Positions 10,292 through 20,440 of a stretch of DNA of 64,000 bases are shown piece by piece. Position 1 is the stretch's first letter. Each line of letters starts with the position of its first letter. The notes under the pieces were generated by a model. The model was not told the origin of the DNA, did not search any database, and saw only the letters and a list, made by a program, of their open reading frames with translations. Source of the DNA: Hyposmocoma kahamanoa (taxonomy: Eukaryota; Arthropoda; Insecta; Lepidoptera; Cosmopterigidae); NCBI RefSeq assembly GCF_003589595.1, contig NW_020653337.1:2160567-2224566 (forward strand). Reading direction: 5' to 3'. The position numbers and the translations under genes are program-made.

Positions 10292-11092
10292 TTGGGACTG
10301 GAAAGGTTCATGGTGGTATATATATTTATTTATTTCGATTCTGAACTCAAATTTAACGATCATGTTACAGATATATGTAATAGTGCTTGGAAAAGTCTTG
10401 GCTTCATCAAGCGGCAATCTAAGTTTTTTGACCATCGACAGGCAATTTGTAATTTATATAACGCCTTTGTTCGACGTAAATTGGAAGCTACGTGCGCAGT
10501 GTGGAATCCCCACAATAAACTCTATATAGCAATGTTGGAACGAATCCAGAAATATTTTTTTAGATATTTGCATAGTAAACTTTATGGGTACTATCTCTTA
10601 TATGTACCCTACACCCTTTATTTTGGGCATGGTATCGTACAGATCGCTTGAGATCAGGCGAAAACTTGCGCTTCTAAAATATATTTTTAACCCAATAAGA
10701 GGATGTATAATTAACCCTCCTTTATTGACCCAAATTCCTTTTTTTATCCCGCCAATGTCACGTTACGTCCTTCGTCAGCGCAAATACCCTCTATTTAACT
10801 TTCATTTAACTCGCACAGTGACACTAAGACGGACACCACGGACTTCTTGGAAGCCCTAGCCGTAACTGAATTCTTAAGCAATACAAATGCTATTGACGTA
10901 TTCAACAACACTGAATCAAAATTTCTAACATCCACTGGTTACTATTTGGAGGCGGTGACCGCCCAAAGCTCTGTGGTCCAAATTCCGCATCCTATCTTTG
11001 GGCGGTGATCGACTCAACCTTTTTTGTGACTATGGCTTACATGTTTAGTTATAACTACTGTAAGTGTGGGTTGAACAAAATAAATAAATAAT
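10292..11092 (+). pseudogene. LINE-D, 5'-truncated, RT C-terminal part plus 3' end
   Basis: Frame 10292 gives FDSELKFNDHVTDICNSAWK, then SLGFIKRQSKFF and RRKLEATCAVWNPH. A frameshift near 10590 moves the reading to 10584-10859, with LGMVSYRSLEIRRKLALLKY. The order 'FDSxLxFxxHV...SLGFIxR...KLExxxxVWxPH...R.LExRR' is the thumb and connection region of jockey-like or I-like LINE reverse transcriptases. Non-coding 3' sequence follows and ends at AAAATAAATAAATAA near 11092. The catalytic YADD region is missing. Confidence 0.8.
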
Positions 11093-11513
11093 CATACTTT
11101 CTTGCTAATTCTTCTCAGGAGAATTACCTTACAAATGAGTAGAGTTTAATCAATAAGACGATTTGTAGTGTAATTTGTTTATCTATGAAATACTCGTAAA
11201 CACTACTTGAGTTTGTACCTACTTAATAGTAAAATAAAATTTTAGTAAACATGTAGTCCTGAAAACACTCCACGCAAATACGAGTCAACTAAATAAAGAT
11301 CGATAACGAATTCAGTAGTTCTGTTTACATTCATCGACCAACACTTAGCATAGAATGTAGGTGAGTGACCGGCGATGGTTTGGAGTAAACAAGCCGAAAT
11401 ATTTGAAACAACAAACACTTCATGAATCATTTGCGGATATAAAATATATTAAGAAAGGGATATCAGCATGCTGATTTTGATCGAACCGATCGGGTAGTCT
11501 CGAAATCAGATGG
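11093..11513. other. Unassigned sequence; possible outer terminal repeat at its end
   Basis: Nothing recognised to 11465. From 11470, TGATTTTGATCGAACCGATC partly matches, in inverted form, the sequence ending near 12188. An older element may enclose 11522-12010. Confidence 0.35.
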
Positions 11514-11521
11514 GTTTCCGA

Positions 11522-12010
11522 TAGTGATGAAAGATGACTGAAACGACTAATATGACTTAAACGACTTGAACGACTTAAACGACTCGAGTTATTTGCAATG
11601 GACTTATAGCTATTTTATATCTTATTAAACCCGAAATTGATAAATAAAAATGACGTAGTATGTAGTAAATATTCACGTTTATATTAGTTATTAACTGACT
11701 TCTGTGAACTTTGTTCACTACGTTGACGTTATCCATCAATCGTAAAATAAATATCTTGTGGGTATAAATAATATCACGGCTCATGACTCGCGGCTCCCGA
11801 GGCTATAAGGCGCCTGTCTTTTTAGTTCTATAAGTCCCATAAGTTTTTTAAGCTTCCTAGGGTTACGACTTCGACTCGAATTAGTCTTGAGTTTTAGTCT
11901 GACCCATGACTCAAGACTTGAGGGTTAAAAGACTAGACTAGTCGTGAGGCGTTAAAAATTAGTCGAAGTTTTTTAAAAGGCCTTAAAAGACTGAGTTTCT
12001 TTCATCACTA
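11522..12010. mobile_element. hAT-like MITE with perfect 8-bp TSD
   Basis: The ends are TAGTGATGAAAGA at 11522 and its inverted form at 12010. Both flanks are GTTTCCGA (11514-11521 and 12011-12018), a perfect 8-bp target duplication. TAGTG-type ends with 8-bp duplications fit the hAT superfamily. The 489-bp interior has many GACTTGA/TTAAACGACTT units and no transposase frame, so it is non-autonomous. Confidence 0.85.
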
Positions 12011-12018
12011 GTTTCCGA

Positions 12019-13859
12019 GCGAGAAGATGAACCTGATTCCTACTATATCTTTCTAATTTGTGAGTTAAACCAACTATTGTTCCGGTTTGAAATATCAAGT
12101 TTCCGATCGGCCAGTTGTGAATCGCAATTATGCGCCTCGACTCGAAAGCGATCCAGTTTCCGATCGGGAGAGGCAATCAAAATCAAGCTGCTGGTGATAA
12201 TAAATAGTTAAATTAAAAAGAAAGAACATGGACACTCAAGTCAAGAAATGACGCCTTTGAAATGTGGCCCTGGCATCGAATGTTAAGTGTACCACGGAAA
12301 ACCCGCCCGCACCAATGTATTTGTACTTCAGGGAACTCAAAATAGAGAATGCACAGCATCTGATTTCAATCCGCATACAGCGTGCGATAAGTTACTTTGG
12401 TTTCGTTACACGTAGATATGCTGATATGCTGATAATTTGGTGCGTTTGGTGATGACAGGGAAGGTGAGATCCAGAGGCTTGAATTCCAAACGATGGTCAG
12501 ATCAGATCTCCAAATAATTGAAGTTACCTGTCAGCGTCTAACTCCACCAGGCGACTAAGCGTAACCGATAGAGACAGATGATTATAATTAGCAGTGAGGA
12601 TACGATAGGGAAAAAGACAAAAAGAGAGAAAATAAATATTTTTCAAACATGCACGGAAATATTTGCATTATTTTGCAAAAAACGAACACGGAAAGTTTGT
12701 CATTTAGGGACCGTGCGACTTCTTCCCGGCCAAGGCCTGCAAAGTGAGTGATCCATATTACTGTCCACTTCTCTAAACTTTTAAACCTATCTACTAATAA
12801 TGTACTATGCAAATAGGCACAAGACAAACTCATACAGCCAACTGCCCAGTGTTCATTAAAAATGCCTACTTGTACGGCTTACTTAAAAAAAAAGAAAATG
12901 GCGGTAAAATTTAAACTAATTGTTTTGGTATTTTTTTGTTTTTACGTCTCTTTTGTATTTTAGAAGAGCGATAACGAAAATACAGTATAGATACACATTG
13001 AAACACATCATCAGAAGTTCAGCAGTCTACTATTAATGTGCCTGGAAAAACAATAACATTTTCTTTTAGCAAATAGTCTAACCTAACACGTCAAATATAA
13101 GTTTTAATATTAATTAATATTTTTTTACTTTTTCTTATTATTTCCTCATATTGTTTGAGAAAAATTATATACATGCCTCGGCGGGAACGGGGTTTGCTTG
13201 ACTCGTATTAATACAAGGCCTCGTTGGCGCTCGTCCTTTTTTTTATTAATAATTTTGGCTTGGATACAAGTCCTTCGTTTAATTATGTTTCTGTAAATAT
13301 GGCTGTCACAAAGAGGGTAGGCAATTTGAGGCGGCGTGTTTGGATTGAGTCGGGATTCCTTACAACGGGCCGATACGGGTATTTTAGTTCGAGATTCGTA
13401 TAATTTCGCGTTTTAATCTTCGATTAAAGCACAATAGCACTATCCTATTCCACTTTAAACTAGATTTCACAAAATAATTGAAAGTCAAAATAAAAACGAC
13501 ACTTTTCCCTCCAAAAGGCCCAGAGCGAATCCGGCGCACGTCCTTGTAACTCATACTCGTTCAGAAATCCCTTTCTTCCCGGCCTCTGCAATAATGTACT
13601 ATATCGAGTTAATTATCGTTATTAATGAATGAAAGTGAAATAATGAAGAGCATAAGTAAAACGATTCAACGAGAGAAATAATGCCACCACATGTAATTCT
13701 GCCGCCAAGCAGTAATATGTGAAATTACAGCAGTAAAGCAGGCACGAAGTTAACAAGTCCCATGTGCCAGTTTAACTACTGTAGTGTATTTAGAAGGAAC
13801 TGTTTTTTTTTTTATTGTTGCCTTTGATTGTCAATAATTCCGGGATTTCAGACGGAGGT
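12019..13859. other. Mostly unassigned sequence
   Basis: Low-complexity AT-rich DNA with a GC-richer stretch at 13155-13590 that shows no conserved frame. 12019-12190 contains two copies of AGTTTCCGATCGG. Confidence 0.45.
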
Positions 13860-13972
13860 ATTCTTTTACACTCGTCCAGGGAAGCACTGATACCGTATCT
13901 ATTTCTGCCTGTGAGCATAATTTGGTTCCAGTTTTAAGGGTAAGAGTGCTTGCTAGTAAAGTTACAGGCACA
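13860..13972 (-). repeat. Repeat A, 3' half
   Basis: The minus strand carries the repeat A order TGCCTGTAAC..TTACCCTTAAAACTGG..AGGCAGAAATAG..TTCCCTGGACGAG. Repeat A is the commonest repeat of this window: a roughly 280-bp unit starting with T-run ATATCAAGTGACGGG and ending AAGGAGCTACT. Its class is unresolved; I see no coding frame, tRNA head or clear inverted ends. Confidence 0.75.
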
Positions 13973-14088
13973 GTATACATACTAATTATATGTCATTGGG
14001 TGTTGGGTGCAATGCCAGTGCCTTTCATATCTTTGCGATATAACGCTCTGATTGGCTCTGCATATTTTATGGTAGGCGTGTTGCTACG

Positions 14089-14133
14089 TATGAGTCGTAG
14101 ACAAATAAGACGTAGTTTAGTCTACGACTCATA
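14089..14133. repeat. 14-bp perfect hairpin
   Basis: TATGAGTCGTAGAC (14089-14102) pairs exactly with 14120-14133 across a 17-base loop that itself repeats GACGTAG. No enclosing element recognised. Confidence 0.7.
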
Positions 14134-15104
14134 ATCGCACTTCTCGAATTCAGGGTCAATAAGTGTCCGTTTGTATTTATTATCTATTAGTACACGTTAT
14201 GACCAAATAAAATGAAAAAAAAAAACACAAAAAACAAAATTGTTATATTTTTACTCAAATTACAAAACCTTTTTCTTTTAGTAAAGTAATCCTTATTTAC
14301 ACATGAAAAATATGGAACAAAATCCGATAGATAAATTCCGGAAGGTATTTCATATGGATATATTCACACTACGTGTAAGACGTCCTCGAAATGTAGGTAA
14401 TATGCTCCGTCTATTTCGGTCTTTGATGATGAAGCATCTTATTTTTCAAATCACATTCATGGATTTATAAATGAAGTAGACGACATGGACTGTATGGAAA
14501 AAGATAATAAAAAAATACAGAAAGGACGACGAAAAGAACAAAAATGAGCAAAGCACAGATACTAATTATAATATGAAACACAATTAAAAACACCACACGA
14601 CCCAAAATAGACAAGCAACCAATGAAAAAAATTGAAACAAATGGCTGATAATGGAGATTATTTTGTAGTACAAAAATACGTTAACACAAATAACCCGATG
14701 AAATTGAACATCAACAAAACGGAGCAATTGTCGAAAATACTATATAAAAAATCAGAGTTATAAATAAGCGTGACCCCCGAACAACAATTGACCTGCTTTA
14801 TGACGCAAAATAGATAAACAATTGCGTAGAATTAGAAACATCATATGTACAAAATTGCTATTATTATCTTGAACAATTGTAAATAACTAGTGACAGATTA
14901 CAAAGAGTGATAAAGGCATTGGTATTCATTGATGCGTGTCCCAAATAAATGACAAATATACGTGAAGTTACGATAACGATAGCACACGTCAACACGTACC
15001 TAAACCTTATCGTTGGGTAATTCGTTCTGATAAACATGACCTTTGAAATGTTAAACGTTAGTAATGTAAGACGCTTTCGTGATTATGGAAAAGGGAAATA
15101 AATG
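14134..15104. other. Unassigned A-rich sequence
   Basis: Strongly A-rich on the plus strand. No repeat family or gene recognised. Confidence 0.5.
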
Positions 15105-15200
15105 TTATAATTATTAATACAAAGACCGAACACAAACAAAAATTACTTCGATTCCGCTGGAATTGAACCAATGAGCGCCTACAGTGGCTGACAATTTATC
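15105..15200 (-). repeat. tRNA-derived SINE-2, diverged copy
   Basis: The TTATTAATACAAAGACCGAA tail and ACTTCGATTCCGCTGGAATT match the inverse of the SINE at 16790-16915. The B box is GGTTCAATTCC on the minus strand. The tRNA head is partly lost. Confidence 0.65.
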
Positions 15201-15238
15201 AAAGTGACATTTCTAGTCAGTCGCTGGTAGCTGGAATG

Positions 15239-15449
15239 CATTGACCTACAATTTAAAAAAAAAGTGTCCGCACTTGTAAGGCGCTAAAATCGTATACAGA
15301 GCGCCAAACTCCGCTTTAGTCTTCATTTGTTCGACTGACAGCGCGATACTGCGATGACATTACAATTAAAATTTCGAATAGGTTGACTTGGGACATTTTT
15401 TTCGTGGTTTTTGTATTAGACCCGTCGTCCATTTATTTGTAAGTCAATG
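15239..15449 (+). mobile_element. MITE-1, 211-bp deleted copy
   Basis: Ends CATTGACCTACAATTTA at 15239 and, inverted, CATTGACTTACAAATAAATG at 15449. The flanks are both CTGGAATG (15231-15238 and 15450-15457), a perfect 8-bp target duplication. The left arm has lost GGACGTCGGGTC relative to full copies. Confidence 0.95.
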
Positions 15450-15858
15450 CTGGAATGGCATAGATTTCTTAATAGGTAACTATACGTACCAGATACATCG
15501 CTCTCATACAAAATCGAAAATACCTACGCTATAATAGCCTACTAAATCTGACTAATGTAACCAGGCGCTCACTACAAGGAAAAAAGAATCTAAGCTCAGA
15601 GAGGTGAAAATAATGTTGCCCGATGTGTGCAGTCGTGCGAAACCGAGCGGTGGGGTGTACAAGGATTGTAATGTAAATGAAATACTAGTCTGAGAGCTTG
15701 CACTGTCAAAAAATTAAAAAAAAGATCTGCAACAAGCTCAAAGAGAATTTCGTAAGGTTTGTTCGTTTGATTTCTTTGTAACATCAAGTGACGGGCCGAA
15801 CAAACTGTCAAATTACTGTCAAATAATACTCGACCAAATTAAAAAACAATGTCAAATA
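15450..15858. repeat. Unassigned, with a repeat A 5' fragment at 15775-15812
   Basis: TAACATCAAGTGACGGGCCG with CAAACTGTC is the start of repeat A on the plus strand, cut off after about 35 bp. The rest is unassigned. Confidence 0.55.
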
Positions 15859-16127
15859 CATTGACTTATATGGACGTCGGGTCCGCGCTAAAAAGTGTCC
15901 GAACTTACAGGGCGTTAAAATCGTATACAGAGCGTCATTCACGCTTTAGTCTTCGTTTGTTTGACTGACAGCGAAGCAAGCAAAATTAGACAGTACTGCG
16001 ATGACATTACAATTTAAAAGCTTTTTCATTTTCCTTTACATGTCACTTCGTTTAAATAGGTTGACTTGGGACATTTTTTTCGTGGTTTTTGTATTAGACC
16101 CTTCGTCCATTTATTTGTAAGTCAATG
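15859..16127 (+). mobile_element. MITE-1, 269-bp copy
   Basis: The left end CATTGACTTATATGGACG at 15859 is shortened by an internal loss in the arm; the inverted right end is at 16127. GTCAAATA stands on both sides (15851-15858 and 16128-16135), a perfect 8-bp target duplication. The interior matches the 286-bp copies closely. Confidence 0.95.
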
Positions 16128-16269
16128 GTCAAATACGAAGCTTCATTCAGATCATTGTTTCGGGCAGATGATATCAGACAAAGAACGAAAGTACAGGGCC
16201 TGGTTCGCTCCGTAGCTCAGGAATTTTCTCGATCTTTGTACGGAAATAAATGCTATTGGCATGGAAATA

Positions 16270-16398
16270 CCATAATCACGTCTGAAAGGAGATATCATAC
16301 TGTCAGCTGTGATCATGGATCCAGTAATGGGCCGAAACGTTGGTTTGTTTGAAAAAACAAATACACGCGATTTAGATTTGAAAACATAGTTTCATTAC
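16270..16398 (+). mobile_element. Penelope-like element terminus
   Basis: Contains CAGCTGTGATCATGGATCC, GGGCCGAAACGTTGGTTTG, AAACAAATACACGCGATTTA and GTTTCATTACC, matching the terminus at 3045-3172. MITE-2 copy A is inserted directly after it. Confidence 0.7.
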
Positions 16399-16406
16399 CA
16401 ATGTAC

Positions 16407-17193
16407 ATCGAGTATATAACTAGAAATAGAGACGAAATAAGGACCATCTATCCCTGGCAACTCATCAGGCAAATAGGCTTTATATCATATATATAAATAT
16501 CAGCTCTCGTTTGCACTGACATCACAAATTAGAAAGCTGAAATAGTACAGCGCCAATAACTGATCTGTGTATAGGTACGTCTCCGTATTTTCCAAAAATA
16601 TTCTGTATTTATTGTAATAAAGATAATATTGTCATAATTATTAATACAAAGATCGAACACTCAGAAAAAGCACTCAGAAAAAATTCCTTCGATCCGGTCG
16701 GATTCGAACCGACGTCTTCTTGCATACCAAGTTGAAAGACCAAGTACAAAGACACGATGCAAGCACATAGAAAAATTCGTGAGGTCCGTTGGTTCGTTCC
16801 GTGGCTTAGTTGGTATAGCGTCTGGCACGGTATGCAAGAAGACGTCGGTTCGAATCCGACCGGATCGAAGGAATTTTTTCTGAGTGTTCGATCTTTGTAT
16901 TAATAATTATAACAAACTAGTGGAGTAATTTCACAAAAAAGAATTGAATATCAATTCAATAAAAATTTAATTAAAGATAATATTTCTAACTATGCTGTTG
17001 CATTCGGTGGTGTGGGAAAAACAGCAAAATATCTAATTACAAAACAAAGGGAATTATATTTCATCGGTGATAAAATATGTAATTTTCCAATTTTCCTCCA
17101 TTATAGCAAGTCAATGTCACATTTATGATTTGGCAGAATAGTTTTTAAACAAATTAAATGACGGTTCGTCTCTATTTCTGGTTATACACGATG
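16407..17193 (+). mobile_element. MITE-2 copy A, carrying a SINE insertion
   Basis: Starts CATCGAGTATATAAC at 16407; the inverted end at 17193 is CATCGTGTATAACC. The flanks CCAATGTA and CCAATGTT match at 7 of 8 bases, consistent with an 8-bp target duplication. Without the 342-bp SINE insertion at 16631-16972 and its 12-bp duplicated target, the element is about 430 bp. It is an inverted relative of 17350-17833. Shared blocks include TAGAAATAGAGACGAAAT and CGGTGGTGTGGGAAA. No protein is encoded. Confidence 0.85.
16631..16972. mobile_element. Fold-back pair of tRNA-derived SINE-2 inserted in MITE-2
   Basis: The right half (about 16790-16915, plus) has a Pol III A box, TGGCTTAGTTGG, and a B box, GGTTCGAATCC, then GGAATTTTTTCTGAGTG and a TTAATAATTAT tail. 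The left half (16631-16733) is the inverted copy of its B-box-to-tail part. AAAGATAATATT occurs on both sides (16619-16630 and 16973-16984). This 12-bp perfect duplication shows a single retroposition event. The A and B boxes are intact, so Pol III transcription of the right half is possible. Confidence 0.85.
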
Positions 17194-17349
17194 CCAATGT
17201 TTTATAACAAACGTGCTGAGAATTCGATAGGAGATAATTATCATAATTTTAGAGAAGAAAGATAACACATGTGAACTATTCGAGCAAACAAGTGATCACA
17301 GATTGAATTGATGTCTCGAAATCATAGACATGTTTTCATATGGTTGGTA

Positions 17350-17833
17350 CTTCGAGTATATAATTAGAAATAGAGACGAAATGTCATTTAATTTGTTTGA
17401 AAACTATTCTGCCATATCATTACTGTGACAACTGCGCTCCGATTGGCTAGCCCGAGTTCGAAACAATAGACGGGTGTCGTCAATGTGTGTCGTCAACTGT
17501 TTCATTTCAAATCGACCAGTTAACTTGAACTTTGCTATAATGGACGAAAATTGCAAAATTACATATTTAATATTTAATTACCGATGAAATGTGATTCCGT
17601 TTGTTTTGTAATTAGATGTTTGCTGTTTCCCACACCACCGAATAGAACAGCACGGCATTGTTAGAAATATATTCTTTATTACAATAAATACAGAATATTT
17701 TTTGGAATATACGGAGACGTATACACAGGTCAGTAGTTGGCCTGTCTATATTTCAGTGCAAACGCGAGTTGATATTATTTACCAGTAATATATGGCCCTT
17801 ATTTCGTCTCTATTTCGGGTTATATTCTCGATG
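17350..17833 (-). mobile_element. MITE-2 copy B, inverted relative to copy A
   Basis: Ends CTTCGAGTATATAATTAGAA at 17350 and, inverted, CATCGAGAATATAACC at 17833. The flanks GGTTGGTA and GGTTAGTC match at 6 of 8 bases. The interior is the reverse complement of copy A, including CGGTGGTGTGGGAAACAGC on the minus strand and GTCATTTAATTTGTTTGAAA near the left end. Copy B lacks the SINE, which confirms that the SINE is an insertion in A. Confidence 0.85.
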
Positions 17834-17854
17834 GGTTAGTCAAAGTCGTCAAGT

Positions 17855-18082
17855 CATTGACTTACAAATAAATGGACGACGGGTCTAATACAAAAACCAC
17901 GAAAAAAATGTCCCAAGTCAACCTATTCGAAATTTAAATTATAATGTCATCGCAGTATCGCGCTGTCAGTAGAACAAATGAAGACTAAAGCGGAGTGTCG
18001 CGCTCTGTATACGATTTTAGCGCCTTACAAGTGCGGACACTTTTCAGCGCGGACCCGACGTCCATATAATTGTAAGTCAATG
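17855..18082 (-). mobile_element. MITE-1, 228-bp inverted copy
   Basis: Starts CATTGACTTACAAATAAATG at 17855 and ends with the inverted CATTGACTTACAATTATATG at 18082. CGTCAAGT is on both sides (17847-17854 and 18083-18090), a perfect 8-bp target duplication. Orientation is opposite to the other four copies. Confidence 0.95.
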
Positions 18083-18186
18083 CGTCAAGTCAATAGACTA
18101 AGACGAGAACAAATTTTATTTTGAAGAAACTTTCAGCTGACTCTACGGCAAAAAAGCCATTTAAACCCCAATACAAATAGAAAAAC

Positions 18187-18320
18187 TCGTAAGATACTGA
18201 CTCGATTCGTAACTGATTGGCAGTGCGGTAGCCACATTGAGGTAACAGACGCTGGTTCAATCCAGTTGGCTAGAAGGAATTTTTATTTGTGTTTGCTCGA
18301 TTTTGTATTAATAAGTTTTC
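18187..18320 (+). repeat. tRNA-derived SINE-2 copy
   Basis: Contains ACTCGATTCGTAACTGATTG, GGTAGCCAC, a B box GCTGGTTCAATCC, GAAGGAATTTTTATTTGTG and the TTTTGTATTAATAAG tail. The order matches the minus-strand copy at 33027-33168. Confidence 0.75.
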
Positions 18321-18387
18321 TTATTCATTAGGCCAGTTTACACAGTCACTTTATCGCGCCTGATCAGGAGCGTATATGATTGCGCGT

Positions 18388-18622
18388 AGGAAAGAGTTCG
18401 TCCAGGGAAGTACGCGACGGGATGACCAAGTCGTGCGCCTAATAAACATATGAACACTGCCACTGCACCTGTCACTCACAAGTTAACAAGTCCCATGTGC
18501 CTGTAATTTCACCAGCACCCTCACCCTTCAAAACCGGAAAGCAGTAGGTAATGCTCACATTACTGCTTGGCGGCAGAAATAGGTAAGGTGGTAGTACTTC
18601 TTTAAGGAGCTACTGTTACTAA
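18388..18622 (+). repeat. Repeat A, with a short inverted piece in front
   Basis: 18413-18622 runs in plus orientation: GACGGGATGACCAAGTCGTG, AGTCCCATGTGCCTGTAATT, CAAAACCGGAAAGCAGTA, TTACTGCTTGGCGGCAGAAA, AAGGAGCTACT. Just before it, 18388-18412 carries AGTTCGTCCAGGGAAGTAC, which is the repeat's 3' end inverted. It is either a fold-back arrangement or two insertions side by side. Confidence 0.8.
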
Positions 18623-18695
18623 AAAATTGTACCGTTCGGCCGCGGATGCAGTTAATTCAAGAAGTCAATAAGATACAATTAATTACAAATTTAAA

Positions 18696-19049
18696 ATGGT
18701 GGCTGAAAATCTATGTACCAGAGAAGAAAAGGAATCTGATTATCGTTCCACATTCAAGCTTTCTTGCGCAACAAGTGTGGCTAACATAATCGATGAGGAA
18801 AATGGATAGAAAAAAGAATTCTATCGTCGAAGTGTTACCCGTATATTGTGCGTCGCTGTCCGCGTGTATCGTAGGGCCTCGTTTCGTTTTCTCCGTGACC
18901 CAGATAGTCGCGTTACTGGCAAATGTTTACTAATTAATACGCTACGTTATTGTTTTATCACTCGTAATCATACGTCTTTTATGCGATGTGTCAGCTACAT
19001 TAAGAATAGTAAGGATTTTACTAAATTTCTTAATTTAAATAACATTTAA
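18696..19049 (+). pseudogene. Long frame with one internal stop, unknown
   Basis: From ATG 18696 the frame stays open for 118 codons except for one TAG (codon 37, in ENG*KKEF; TGG would give tryptophan), and ends at TAA 19047-19049. It reads MVAENLCTREEKESDYRSTF at the start and SRVTGKCLLINTLRYCF later. I recognise no family. The frame is long for such AT-rich DNA, but over the whole window a few such frames are expected by chance. It could be a degraded TE protein or nothing. Confidence 0.25.
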
Positions 19050-19639
19050 ATTTAATTTTACATCTGCATTTATATTTGTTTACAATAAGTAGTAAAATTT
19101 TTCGTCTTTCGGAATAGGCTAAGGCGTCTAATTGGCCACACTGCCAGACCTTATATTATAAACTTTTTTCAATAGTATAATTTTCGCGGGAAATCGTTAT
19201 ACGGTGGCCATTTTAAAAGGTTGTTTACGTTAAGATATATAAAGTAGATTGGCCATTTTGGGACACTAATATTAGTTACTTAAGTGATTTTGAAATGCTT
19301 TTTGAAATATTGATAATGTATAATGATGAATGTAATTTATAGCCGATAACAGTTGTGTTTATTGTTAATATGGTAATGTTATTATTCTATATTTAAAAAT
19401 ATGTAATAACAGCCGTGTTTCAAAGGTAATTTGAAATACAGTCCAGCTAGTTCACGACAAATACGCAAAAATGTTAGACTTTGACTTGACTTAGATCACA
19501 ACATAATATAAAGTGAAACTGTGATTTTTTTTTCTGCATTCCAATCTCTAATTCACCACGATTGTTTATAGTCACTGTGAAAAACCAGAAAGAAAAATTT
19601 GCTTTGTAAATTTTCTTTAGTAATTTATTATGACGAAAT
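19050..19639. other. Unassigned AT-rich sequence
   Basis: Nothing recognised. Confidence 0.5.
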
Positions 19640-19885
19640 CCAGTGGCTGAACCGCAAACCGGTAGAAGCCAAGAAAAACAGTGCTTTTTTTTCTTTCTTT
19701 CTTGGCTTTTCGCGGTTAGCGTTACAGCCACTTATAAGGTGTTTTGACTTATTCTTAAAACGGGGAAACTAATCGAGTAATCAATCAGTTATCTCACAGT
19801 AATGAAATTTGGAAACGGGATTAGGACGGTGGAAAAAGAGTGAAAAAGGCGACGACCTATGAGACACAAATAAATATTTAGTGTA
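19640..19885 (+). repeat. Dispersed repeat V, copy 1
   Basis: Shares with 43335-43490 the ordered blocks TTGGCTTTTCGCGGTTAGCG / TTGGCTTTTGGCGGTTAGCA, AACGGGGAAACTA, and CTATGAGACACAAATAAATA / CTATGAGATACAAATAAACA. There is no coding frame and the class is unknown. The AATAAA near the end suggests a retroposon 3' end. Confidence 0.6.
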
Positions 19886-20154
19886 ATTAATATGGAATAA
19901 ATAGTATTATTACAATAGTAAAATTTTTATATTATTTTCTGAAATAAATCTAGATAGAGAAGCGTATTATAATAATAAAGCGCACACTCAACATAGCCTC
20001 GCACTATACCGTATAAAGAAGAGTTATTGTGTTTTGGCTAGTAAAAAGAAACAAAATGGCCGAACAGTGAAGCACAATTTCCAGAGAAAGAGAAATGATT
20101 GAAGAAAAACTAATATCTAGGACCTGACAGTATAGGTAACTAGACGCCTGTCCC

Positions 20155-20440
20155 CATTGACTTACAATTATATGGACGTCGGGTCCGCGCTAAAAAGTGT
20201 CCGAACTTATAGGGCGTTAAAATCGTATACAGAGCGTCATTCGCGCTCTACTCTTCGTTTGTTCGACTGACATCGAAGCAAGCAAAATTAGACAGTACTG
20301 CGATGACATTACAATTTAAATTTAACGTTTTAGCTTTTTCATATACCTTGAAATGTCACTACGTTTAAATAGGTGGACTTGGGACATTTTTTTCGTGGTT
20401 TTTGTATTAGACCCGTCGTCCATGTATTTGTAAGTCAATG
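20155..20440 (+). mobile_element. MITE-1, full-length 286-bp copy
   Basis: The inverted ends, about 31 bp long, start CATTGACTTACAAWTAWATG and continue through GGACGWCGGGTC. CCTGTCCC stands on both sides (20147-20154 and 20441-20448), a perfect 8-bp target duplication. The length and interior are the same as at 30881-31166. No protein is encoded, so a transposase must be supplied by another element. Confidence 0.97.
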
